DNA of 5,247 bases from JACJVV01 sp047603135 (GTDB lineage: Archaea > Nanobdellota > Nanobdellia > Woesearchaeales > JACJVV01), in NCBI GenBank assembly GCA_047603135.1, contig JBLKOW010000071.1, positions 1-5,247 of the forward strand, written 5' to 3'. This document shows, piece by piece, positions 1 through 5,240 of the stretch (its first letter is position 1; each line of letters begins with the position of its first letter). The translations under genes and the position numbers were made by a program. A model generated the notes under the pieces. It worked only from the letters and a program-made list of their open reading frames with translations, made no database searches and was not told the origin of the DNA.

Positions 1-64
1 ACGCCAGAAATAATCTATTTCTGTGCGTTTGAATTGGGATTCAAATACCCCGCACTTTAGTGCG
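1..64. other. Series of three perfect hairpins, possibly part of a structured RNA
   Basis: Three consecutive inverted repeats are seen directly. The first has an 8-bp stem (5-12 with 16-23) around loop ATC, extended by ACGC (1-4) pairing with GCGT (25-28) across one bulged T. The second is TTTGAAT (28-34) with ATTCAAA (39-45) around TGGG. The third is CGCAC (51-55) with GTGCG (60-64) around TTTA. A longer-range pairing of GAATT (31-35) with AATTC (73-77) could enclose the third hairpin. No open reading frame of note crosses the region. The element may continue to the left of the window. The strand and whether it is transcribed are unknown; hairpins of this kind could also be palindromic DNA with no RNA product. 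Confidence 0.4.
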
Positions 65-78
65 AGATTTTTAATTCC

Positions 79-159
79 AAAAATCCGACTCAATAGTGAG
101 TCCGTAATACCCCAACATTTATGTTGGGGATAGGACGAACAACCGAGAGTCGGATTTTT
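79..159. ncRNA. Candidate structured RNA closed by a 13-bp stem, with an alternative fold
   Basis: A perfect 13-bp stem (79-91 with 147-159, core TCCGACTC/GAGTCGGA flanked by A5 and T5) encloses GTCC (100-103) with GGAC (133-136) and an inner perfect 8-bp hairpin, CCCCAACA (110-117) with TGTTGGGG (122-129), loop TTTA. A competing hairpin, GACTCA (87-92) with TGAGTC (97-102), uses the 5' arm of the closing stem, so two exclusive folds are possible. The A5/T5 ends give a T-run after the stem on both strands. I compared it by eye with SRP RNA, RNase P RNA, 5S rRNA, tRNA and H/ACA guides and saw no convincing match. It could be a non-coding RNA, an attenuator or leader, or a bidirectional terminator. 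The fold is well supported by base pairing; the ncRNA label is tentative. Confidence 0.4.
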
Positions 160-167
160 GTTATTTT
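155..167 (+). terminator. T-rich tract after the 13-bp stem
   Basis: The 3' arm of the long stem runs into TTTTTGTTATTTT. A GC-containing stem followed by T-runs suits a plus-strand transcription end for whatever lies to the left. Archaeal RNA polymerase can terminate on T-runs alone, so the stem need not be the signal. Confidence 0.35.
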
Positions 168-306
168 CGATTGTATCACAATCTAACAACTCGATTTTCT
201 AATTGATGAAATTCATCTCAAGTAGAATTTTATTTTCTTTCTTAACTTTTATAACCCTAAAACTAAACTGAACTCAAAGTGGTGTATCTTAGCAGAAAGC
301 GTTAAA

Positions 307-315
307 CTTAAATAG
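307..315 (+). promoter_or_regulatory. Candidate TATA box for scpA (distal)
   Basis: CTTAAATAG resembles an archaeal TATA box. With the usual distance of about 26 nt, transcription would begin near 337 and leave a leader of about 38 nt before the ATG at 375. This geometry fits the chosen start better than the proximal box does. No good Shine-Dalgarno motif precedes the ATG. Confidence 0.35.
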
Positions 316-352
316 TGTGATTCTTCTTCAGTTCTAAGGATAAGCACAATAA

Positions 353-360
353 GTATAAAA
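353..360 (+). promoter_or_regulatory. Candidate TATA box for scpA (proximal)
   Basis: GTATAAAA is the closer match to a TATA box but lies only about 18 nt before the ATG at 375. Transcription from it would begin near 382, inside the called gene. If it is the real promoter, translation would start at the in-frame ATG at 417, after the first 14 residues. Those residues lie in a non-conserved acidic stretch, so the protein family does not decide between the two starts. Confidence 0.3.
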
Positions 361-374
361 CCCTTATTACTCAA

Positions 375-1277
375 ATGAATGCCTCTAAAGATGATGAAAA
401 AAGTGACAATACTGATATGAATTCTGCAGAATTACAAAAAACACTTAGTTCAAATAACACCAGTTCTGAAGAAATTTCGGAAAAAGCAGGACATGAACAA
501 GTTCTTGATATGATTGTAAACAAAGATGATGTTACGTGGCGAACTATTTTGATGGAACTTGTTAACAGCAATCGTATGGATCCATGGAATATTGATATTA
601 AACTTTTAACTAAGGAATATTTACGTCAGATTCGCGCCTTGAAAAATAATGAGAAGCATGACTTTCGTGTTTCTGCTAAAATGATTCTCGCTGCAGCACT
701 TCTCCTTAAATTAAAATCATCACGCCTTCTTGAAGGTGACCTTAACGCGCTTGATCAACTTTTTGCAAGTACACAACCTGAAGAAGAACTTGAACATGAT
801 ACTATGGATTTAGTTGATGAGATACTTCCAGATTCAGAACAACAAATTGAACCGCATAAATTAATTCCACGAACACCTCAGCCACGAAAACGAAAAGTTT
901 CCATTTATGATTTAGTTGATGCACTTGAAAAAGCACTTGAAGTAAAAGAGCGACGTATTATGCGACGAATGCCGACATTAGAGGTTGAGGTACCTAAGAA
1001 AAAACCAGATGTAACTATTCTTATGAACCATCTTTTTGAACAAATTGAGCGCTTATACAACCAAGAACGTGATAAAGTCCTTTTTAGTGATCTTACACCA
1101 GGAGATGAACGAGAGGATAAAATAGTTACTTTTATTCCATTACTCCATCTTGATAATGCACGCAAAATTAATATGAAACAACATCAGATGTTTGGACCTA
1201 TAGAGGTGCATTTAGCTAATAAAGAGGAAGAAGCAACACTGGTTAATGCACTTAAGGAAGAAGATAGCGAAAAATAG
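375..1277 (+). CDS. scpA: Segregation and condensation protein A (ScpA, kleisin)
   Basis: This 300-residue protein matches the ScpA/kleisin family, which bridges the two heads of an SMC dimer in the chromosome-organising condensin complex. Residues 1-50 are acidic and low in complexity and look like an added tail. The conserved N-terminal helical domain begins near residue 53; its hallmark is MDPWNIDI at 68-75 followed by LLTKEYL, then the helix AKMILAAALLLKLKSSRLL. An acidic linker and a basic PRTPQPRKRK stretch lead to the C-terminal winged-helix domain at about 233-280, ending in GPIEVHL. In the family the N-terminal domain binds the SMC neck and the winged helix binds the opposite head. 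No smc or scpB gene is in the window. The start is uncertain: ATG 375 is taken, ATG 417 is also possible. The gene stops at TAG, 91 nt before pfdA. Confidence 0.9.
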   Translation: MNASKDDEKSDNTDMNSAELQKTLSSNNTSSEEISEKAGHEQVLDMIVNKDDVTWRTILMELVNSNRMDPWNIDIKLLTKEYLRQIRALKNNEKHDFRVSAKMILAAALLLKLKSSRLLEGDLNALDQLFASTQPEEELEHDTMDLVDEILPDSEQQIEPHKLIPRTPQPRKRKVSIYDLVDALEKALEVKERRIMRRMPTLEVEVPKKKPDVTILMNHLFEQIERLYNQERDKVLFSDLTPGDEREDKIVTFIPLLHLDNARKINMKQHQMFGPIEVHLANKEEEATLVNALKEEDSEK

Positions 1278-1340
1278 ATTTACTTCTACGAGACAATTGG
1301 ACGCAATATTATTTCTGCGAAGCCAAGGAGAGCATAAAAC

Positions 1341-1348
1341 ATATAAAA
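1341..1348 (+). promoter_or_regulatory. TATA box for pfdA-ftsY, probably giving a leaderless transcript
   Basis: ATATAAAA lies in the scpA-pfdA gap. Its centre is about 25 nt before the pfdA ATG at 1369, the usual archaeal TATA-to-start distance, so transcription would begin at or very near the start codon. This points to leaderless pfdA mRNA from an internal promoter, though read-through from scpA is not excluded. Confidence 0.5.
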
Positions 1349-1368
1349 AAGAAGGGGTTTCTCAGTGT

Positions 1369-1791
1369 ATGAGCAATACAAAATCAGTTAATACCGAAGA
1401 AATACAATCTAAATATCAGCAATTACAAGGTATTCATGAACAAATGAAGCAATACAAAGAACATATTGATCATTTAACTGAGCGAATTGCAGAACTTGAT
1501 TCAGTTATTGCTAATGTAACTGAGCTTAGTAATACTCCAGCAGGGAATGATATTCTTGTACCTATTAGTAGCGGAGTTTTCTTTTCTGCAAAAACAATTG
1601 ATACAAAGAACTTTCTTGTCAATGTAGGAAGTAAGAGTGTTGTAAAAAAGGACACTGATGGAGTCATTGCACTTCTTACTGAACAAAAAAAAGAATTGAA
1701 TGAAATTCTAAAAACGATGGAGAGTGAGCATGGTAAAGGAGAAATGTTACTCCAACAATTGCAGATGGAACTCCAAGAATTGATTGGGTGA
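1369..1791 (+). CDS. pfdA: Prefoldin alpha subunit
   Basis: This 140-residue protein fits archaeal prefoldin alpha, which makes the central platform of the alpha2-beta4 jellyfish-shaped chaperone that captures unfolded proteins in the cytoplasm and passes them to the thermosome. Residues about 8-55 form the first coiled coil (Q/E/L-rich heptads), residues about 61-95 form the beta-hairpin region with the family hallmarks ILVPISSGVFF, AKTIDTKNFLVNVGS and VVKK, and residues about 98-138 form the second coiled coil. Length is normal for the family. The frame stays open upstream to an ATG at 1246 inside scpA, but those extra 41 residues do not look like prefoldin, while the sequence from MSNTK does; the TATA box also supports ATG 1369. 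The stop codon is part of the ftsY ribosome-binding site. The beta subunit is not in the window. Confidence 0.92.
   Translation: MSNTKSVNTEEIQSKYQQLQGIHEQMKQYKEHIDHLTERIAELDSVIANVTELSNTPAGNDILVPISSGVFFSAKTIDTKNFLVNVGSKSVVKKDTDGVIALLTEQKKELNEILKTMESEHGKGEMLLQQLQMELQELIG
1786..1791 (+). promoter_or_regulatory. Ribosome-binding site of ftsY, overlapping the pfdA stop
   Basis: GGGTGA contains the core GGTGA complementary to the archaeal 16S rRNA 3' end (AUCACCUCC). It sits 4 nt before the ATG at 1796 and includes the TGA stop of pfdA, so pfdA and ftsY are probably translationally coupled. It supports ATG 1796 as the ftsY start over the in-frame TTG at 1784. Confidence 0.65.
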
Positions 1792-1795
1792 AACA

Positions 1796-3811
1796 ATGTT
1801 TGGCTTTCTTAAGAAAAAACTCAAAGATGCAGTCACCTCATTTACTAAGAAAGTAGATGAAGAAGGCGAAAAAGAAGAAATCGTCGAAGAAAAGAAAGAA
1901 GAGCCAGTTATTGAAGAAGAAAAAGAAGAAAGCGTTGAGCAACCTAAAGAAGATACTGAAGAGATTACTGAAGATACTAGTAAAGATGATACAAAGAAAA
2001 AACCTGTATCAAAAAAAACTAAATTACCTAAAAAAACTAAAACTCCTTCTAAAAAAAAACCTGATGAACCCAAAACCGATGAAGCTGATGTTTCTGAGGA
2101 AGAGAAAGAAATTAAAGATTTAGATTCTGAAAAAGTTTTAGATGAAAAAAAGGAAGTTTCAGCAGAAGAACCAAAACAAGATGTAAAGAAAACTGAAGAA
2201 AAACCTCCTGTAGCTGTTACAACGGATGATGCTAAATCAAGCGATACATCCACTAAAACAGAAGAACTTGCTGAAACTGATAAACAAGATATAAAAGATG
2301 ATAGCACTGAGAAATCTGACCCTACATTAGTAACTGATGAGCGTGTTTCGGTTGAGAGTGATGAAGTTGTACTTGATACTTCTATTGACGAAGAAAAACC
2401 TGCACCAAAGCGTGGGTTTTTTGGTCGAATGAAAGACAGGTGGAGTGGTAAAAGTGAGCCAGAAGAAACTGAGCCTGCTCTTGATAAAGAACTACAAGAA
2501 TCTGATAAACCAGAACAAACCGACTCTGAGGATAAAGATGCTCCAGATGAAACAAAGACAGAAGAAAAGAAGGCTGCATTAGAAGAAAAGAAAACTGAAA
2601 CTGCTCAAGAAGATACAAAAAAAACCGAAGAATTAACTGATTTAGCTAAGGATAAAGATGAGCCAGTAGAAAAAGAAACTAAAAAAGATGACGATGATTC
2701 ATTAGATGCTGATGTAGCAAAAGAAGACACTGAAAAAGATACTATAGTTAAAGATGATATAAAAAAGCTTGATGCTCAAAAAGCCGATGTTGAGAAAGAA
2801 GATACAGAAGAAGAACCAGATTCAGCTATTGAGAAAACACTAAGTGAAGAGAAAGAAAAACTTGAAAAAGAATATGAAGAAAAACAACCAGTCAAAGAAG
2901 ATACTGAAGAAGAACCAGAAGAGCCAAAAGGATTCTTTGGCAGACTGCGTCAGAGCATTAGTTCACGAAAGATTTCAGAAGGTCAGTTTGAGGATATGTT
3001 TTGGGAAATTGAAATGGCACTTCTTGAGAACAGTGTTGCTGTTGAGGTTATTGAAAAAATTAAAAATGATTTACACGAGAGTATTGTTGGCAAACCAATA
3101 CCACGCTCTGAAGTAGAAGGTATTGTTCTTAAGCGAATGAGTGAATCACTTCAAGATTTATTTAATCAACCACCAATTAAACTTATTGAAGCAATTGAAA
3201 AGAAAAAGAAAGATAATAAGCCGTATGTTATTTGTTTTGTTGGCGTGAATGGTTCTGGAAAGACAACCACTATTGCAAAAGTTGTTCATATGCTCAAACA
3301 AAAAGGGTATGAGTCAGTCATTTCAGCGTCAGATACATTTCGAGCAGCAGCAATCGATCAATTACAGATTCATGCAGATAAGCTTGGTGTGAAATTAATT
3401 AAGCACGATTATAATTCTGACCCTGCTGCAGTTGCTTTTGACGCAATTAAACATGCAGAAGCAAAAAAGAAGCATGTTGTTCTAATAGACACTGCAGGAA
3501 GACTTCATTCCAATGCTAACCTTATGGAAGAATTACATAAGATTATCAAAATAGCAAAGCCAGATTTAACCGTTTTCCTTGGAGAAGCAATTACAGGAAA
3601 TGATTGTATTGAACAAGCACGCGAGTTTAATGAAATGGTACCGATTGATGGTATTATTCTCTCAAAAGCAGATATTGACCAGAAAGGAGGAGCAGCAATT
3701 TCAATTAGTTATGTTCTTGGAAAACCAATTATGTTTTTAGGAGTTGGACAAAACTATGAAGACTTGCGAGAATTTACTCCTGAATTTGTTTTAAAAGAGC
3801 TTGAAATTTAA
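1796..3811 (+). CDS. ftsY: Signal recognition particle receptor FtsY with a very long charged N-terminus
   Basis: FtsY is the SRP GTPase receptor at the inner face of the membrane; it pairs with Ffh/SRP54 to hand ribosome-nascent chains to the Sec translocon. The NG domain occupies about 393-671: N-domain helices, then G1 GVNGSGKTTT (483-492), G2 DTFRAAAIDQ (513-522), G3 DTAGR (565-569), G4 SKAD (623-626; TKxD is more usual) and GGAA (631-634). At 671 residues it is well above usual archaeal FtsY length. Residues about 20-378 are K/E/D/T-rich, with a basic patch at 66-89 and repeated KEDTE motifs. The N-terminus MFGFLKKKLKDAV is a typical FtsY amphipathic start; similar motifs recur at 207 (GFFGRMKDRW) and 379 (GFFGRLRQS), the last just before the N domain as in bacterial FtsY. 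ATG 1796 is chosen for this N-terminus and the ribosome-binding site. pfdA lies 4 nt upstream, a gene pair known from many archaea. Confidence 0.95.
   Translation: MFGFLKKKLKDAVTSFTKKVDEEGEKEEIVEEKKEEPVIEEEKEESVEQPKEDTEEITEDTSKDDTKKKPVSKKTKLPKKTKTPSKKKPDEPKTDEADVSEEEKEIKDLDSEKVLDEKKEVSAEEPKQDVKKTEEKPPVAVTTDDAKSSDTSTKTEELAETDKQDIKDDSTEKSDPTLVTDERVSVESDEVVLDTSIDEEKPAPKRGFFGRMKDRWSGKSEPEETEPALDKELQESDKPEQTDSEDKDAPDETKTEEKKAALEEKKTETAQEDTKKTEELTDLAKDKDEPVEKETKKDDDDSLDADVAKEDTEKDTIVKDDIKKLDAQKADVEKEDTEEEPDSAIEKTLSEEKEKLEKEYEEKQPVKEDTEEEPEEPKGFFGRLRQSISSRKISEGQFEDMFWEIEMALLENSVAVEVIEKIKNDLHESIVGKPIPRSEVEGIVLKRMSESLQDLFNQPPIKLIEAIEKKKKDNKPYVICFVGVNGSGKTTTIAKVVHMLKQKGYESVISASDTFRAAAIDQLQIHADKLGVKLIKHDYNSDPAAVAFDAIKHAEAKKKHVVLIDTAGRLHSNANLMEELHKIIKIAKPDLTVFLGEAITGNDCIEQAREFNEMVPIDGIILSKADIDQKGGAAISISYVLGKPIMFLGVGQNYEDLREFTPEFVLKELEI
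2795..2919 (+). repeat. Two near-identical 26-nt repeats encoding KEDTEEEP in the FtsY linker
   Basis: Copies at 2795-2820 and 2894-2919 differ at one base and are exactly 99 nt (33 codons) apart, both in frame. They encode KEDTEEEP at residues 334-341 and 367-374. Related KEDTE units occur at residues 51 and 309. This suggests that the linker grew by in-frame tandem duplication. Confidence 0.7.
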
Positions 3812-3812
3812 G

Positions 3813-3819
3813 TTTTTTT
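3813..3819 (+). terminator. T7 tract ending the scpA-pfdA-ftsY cluster
   Basis: Seven T residues begin two bases after the ftsY TAA, with no stable stem before them. A plain T-run just past the stop codon is a common archaeal termination signal. Confidence 0.55.
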
Positions 3820-3865
3820 GTGTCTTATTCTGAAATTAGTATAATAGATAACTAAATCTTACCTC

Positions 3866-3885
3866 AAAAACTAGAATAATATTCT
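3866..3885 (-). terminator. Possible terminator of the minus-strand membrane protein gene
   Basis: Read on the minus strand, a small AT-only hairpin (AGAAT-ATT-ATTCT, 3885-3873) is followed after two bases by T5 (3870-3866). It lies 15 nt past the stop codon of the membrane protein gene, between two convergent genes. The stem is weak, so the T-run may be the working part. Confidence 0.35.
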
Positions 3886-3900
3886 GGATGAAGAATAATG

Positions 3901-4317
3901 TCAGTTTTTGACTAATAATCCAACTACTAAAGTGCTTATACCTATAACTAGTAATATACTGGCAGGAATTCCTAAAATTAAAAGCGGAAATCCCCAGGTC
4001 ATTACCCCTAAATAAGGCGGTATTATTGCCATGAGCAATCCAACTATTAAAACAGCTAAAGAAGAAAGATTAATAATTACTGACCCTGAAATAAACTTAT
4101 TAGTTTGTTTTTCTTTAATCCCTATCCATACATAATATGCCCCAAGAACAATCAGTAAAGGAGGAATTAAAATAAAAGACCACGTTAAAAAAAAGTCACT
4201 CATGTTTTGTATATTAGCCAATTCGTTCAATATTCCTATTAAGAAAAATGAAGTTAGAATAAAAATTCCACCAAGAGATAGAATTAAACCCAATATTGTA
4301 AATTTTTTTGGTTGCAT
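3901..4317 (-). CDS. Small four-helix membrane protein, unrecognised family
   Basis: This 138-residue protein is almost entirely hydrophobic, with four likely membrane helices at about 7-30, 42-66, 75-100 and 106-136. Charges follow the positive-inside rule: the N-terminus (QPKK), the helix 2-3 loop (KEKQTNK) and the C-terminus (VKN) would face the cytoplasm, and the loop NELANIQNMSD would face out. It has no cysteine, so it is not a DsbB- or VKOR-type partner for the neighbouring DsbA-like protein. I see no catalytic or binding motif and assign no function. It is convergent with ftsY and divergent from the dsbA-like gene. The start is the ATG at 4317; an AT-rich TATA-like stretch about 24 nt before it suggests a leaderless or near-leaderless mRNA. 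Confidence 0.7.
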   Translation of the reverse strand: MQPKKFTILGLILSLGGIFILTSFFLIGILNELANIQNMSDFFLTWSFILIPPLLIVLGAYYVWIGIKEKQTNKFISGSVIINLSSLAVLIVGLLMAIIPPYLGVMTWGFPLLILGIPASILLVIGISTLVVGLLVKN

Positions 4318-4334
4318 GAGACTTATATTATTTA

Positions 4335-4350
4335 TTTATTAATAAATATT
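4335..4350 (-). promoter_or_regulatory. TATA-like promoter of the membrane protein gene
   Basis: On the minus strand AATATTTATTAATAAA is centred about 24-26 nt before the ATG, the archaeal TATA position for a leaderless start. It includes a perfect 12-bp palindrome, TTTATTAATAAA (4335-4346), which could alternatively be a regulator site. All of the surrounding DNA is AT-rich, so the exact box is uncertain. Confidence 0.4.
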
Positions 4351-4356
4351 TCCTTT

Positions 4357-4390
4357 AAAAGTAGTATTATTTTTTGAAAAGCAGTATTAT
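4357..4390. repeat. Tandem 14-nt direct repeat with 20-bp period in the divergent promoter region
   Basis: AAAAGTAGTATTAT (4357-4370) and AAAAGCAGTATTAT (4377-4390) differ at one base and start 20 bp apart, close to two helical turns. They lie just upstream of the TATA-like box of the minus-strand gene and about 80 bp upstream of the dsbA-like TATA box. Spacing and position suit a pair of regulator binding sites; chance similarity in AT-rich DNA is the alternative. Confidence 0.45.
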
Positions 4391-4468
4391 ACTTTGTCTC
4401 AGAGAAATTGATAAATAATTTAGAAAAAGGATTGATTTACCTAAATTTATATTCAATCATTCATAAAC

Positions 4469-4476
4469 TATAAAAA
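4469..4476 (+). promoter_or_regulatory. TATA box of the dsbA-like gene
   Basis: TATAAAAA predicts a transcription start near 4498 and a leader of about 52 nt, long enough to carry the ribosome-binding site at 4537-4541. The leader start contains CCCT (4483-4486) and AGGG (4501-4504), which could pair weakly around a 14-nt loop. Confidence 0.5.
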
Positions 4477-4536
4477 TAGAAGCCCTGTGACGTTAGCTAG
4501 AGGGTGGTACAACTGCCTATATTTCAACAAATATAT

Positions 4537-4541
4537 GAGGT
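4537..4541 (+). promoter_or_regulatory. Ribosome-binding site of the dsbA-like gene
   Basis: GAGGT matches the archaeal Shine-Dalgarno (GGAGGTGATC) and lies 8 nt before the ATG at 4550. It fixes that ATG as the start rather than the next in-frame ATG about 14 codons downstream, which would remove the first part of the membrane anchor. Confidence 0.7.
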
Positions 4542-4549
4542 AAATATCT

Positions 4550-5230
4550 ATGACAAACAACGATTCAATAACAATTACCAAGCTAACGCTATGGCAAGGT
4601 TTAACCGGGCTTTTTGCGGCACTACTTGTACTTTCTATTGCTACAGGTGGATTTGGTTTTGGCGGAAATGCTGCACCACGTGCAACTGGCACTACTGGAA
4701 GTGCTACACAAGGAACTTTATTGCAGGCAAGTGGAGATAATGGTAATACAAAAGGAAATCCAGATGCTCCTGTAACCATAACAAAATACAGCAGTTTTTC
4801 ATGTGGCTTCTGTAATACGGTTAGACCAACACTTGATCAAGTAATGGCAGAGTATGGTGATGATGTAAAAATTGTATACAAACACTTTGACCGAACAAAT
4901 GGTGGTGTTGATAGCAGAGCTGCTCAAGCAACTGAATGTGCAGGAGAACAAGGACAGTTTTGGGAAATGCATGATATGATTTTTGACCGCGGTCCATCTG
5001 GAAATGTACAAGCATATGCTCAAGATTTAGGCCTAGACATGAATGATTTTAATGAATGTCTTAACTCACAACGCTATGCAGAATTAGTACAACAGCATAC
5101 AAACGAAGCACGTTCGCTAGGATTCAGTGGAACACCAAGTTTTAAGATTAATGATGGTCAACTTGTTGGCGCGCAGCCATTCCCTGCTTTTCAGCAAGCC
5201 ATTAATGCTGAACTTGCACGTGTAGGTTAA
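4550..5230 (+). CDS. Membrane-anchored DsbA-family thiol-disulfide oxidoreductase
   Basis: This 226-residue protein matches the DsbA-like thioredoxin-fold family (Thioredoxin_4 type). It would oxidise or isomerise cysteines of exported proteins outside the cytoplasmic membrane. Residues about 12-32 form one hydrophobic segment (signal anchor or uncleaved signal), followed by a Gly/Thr/Ala-rich linker to about 65. The fold begins at GNPDAPVTITKYSSFSCGFC, with active site CGFC at 85-88; the helical insert carries ECAGEQGQFWEMHD and NECLNS, and the cis-proline is in GTPSF (P196), followed by GAQPF. Two further cysteines, C130 and C170, sit at positions often kept in this subfamily and may form a second disulfide. 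Lengths are normal. No DsbB or VKOR partner is in the window. The start is supported by GAGGT. Confidence 0.88.
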   Translation: MTNNDSITITKLTLWQGLTGLFAALLVLSIATGGFGFGGNAAPRATGTTGSATQGTLLQASGDNGNTKGNPDAPVTITKYSSFSCGFCNTVRPTLDQVMAEYGDDVKIVYKHFDRTNGGVDSRAAQATECAGEQGQFWEMHDMIFDRGPSGNVQAYAQDLGLDMNDFNECLNSQRYAELVQQHTNEARSLGFSGTPSFKINDGQLVGAQPFPAFQQAINAELARVG

Positions 5231-5240
5231 AAATAGTTAC

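Larger units (their letters stand above)
160..374. other. AT-rich intergenic region before scpA, no gene seen
   Basis: No open reading frame with recognisable protein character lies here on either strand. It holds a small inverted repeat, GATGA (205-209) with TCATC (213-217), and two TATA-like boxes near its right end that are listed separately. I saw no tRNA, no operator-like tandem repeat and no convincing C/D guide RNA. It separates the left-edge hairpin element from the scpA cluster and probably serves as the scpA promoter region. Confidence 0.5.

Noticed and set aside
6..51. tRNA-like 3' half (anticodon-type stem-loop 6-22 and a TTCAAAT T-loop at 40-46)
   Set aside because: Position 33 of the supposed anticodon loop is A rather than T, the T-stem has mismatches at both ends (T-C and A-A), and the 5' acceptor and D-arm would fall outside the window.
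100..141. H/ACA guide RNA with ACA at 139-141
   Set aside because: The internal loop is too small for a guide pocket, the ACA is too close to the pocket, and no kink-turn is evident.
204..271. C/D box guide RNA (TGATGA at 204, CTGA at 268)
   Set aside because: The base before TGATGA is T rather than a purine, no internal C'/D' pair is found, and no terminal stem joins the ends.
1278..1337. In-frame continuation of scpA past its TAG (19 codons to TAA), as read-through or pyrrolysine
   Set aside because: ScpA already has a complete winged-helix domain and a normal end; nothing else in the window points to TAG recoding.
1246..1368. Upstream extension of the prefoldin frame to ATG 1246
   Set aside because: The added 41 residues overlap scpA in another frame, do not resemble prefoldin, and would conflict with the TATA box at 1341.
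1784..1795. TTG 1784 as the ftsY start
   Set aside because: It overlaps the pfdA end and adds four residues before the typical MFGFLKKKL start; GGGTGA is placed for ATG 1796.
1857..2123. Lysine-rich 88-codon frame inside ftsY
   Set aside because: It is an out-of-frame shadow of the A-rich linker, with no start signal or family likeness.
3901..4317. DsbB/VKOR-type identity for the four-helix membrane protein
   Set aside because: It contains no cysteine at all, while both families depend on cysteine pairs.
4468..4779. Minus-strand 103-codon frame over the dsbA-like gene start
   Set aside because: It is antisense to a well-supported gene and its promoter, and its composition is the mirror of the Gly/Ala/Thr-rich linker.
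375..5230. Defence, toxin-antitoxin, CRISPR or mobile-element system
   Set aside because: No nuclease, transposase, integrase, repeat-spacer array or terminal inverted repeats were seen; the recognisable genes are housekeeping or envelope functions.
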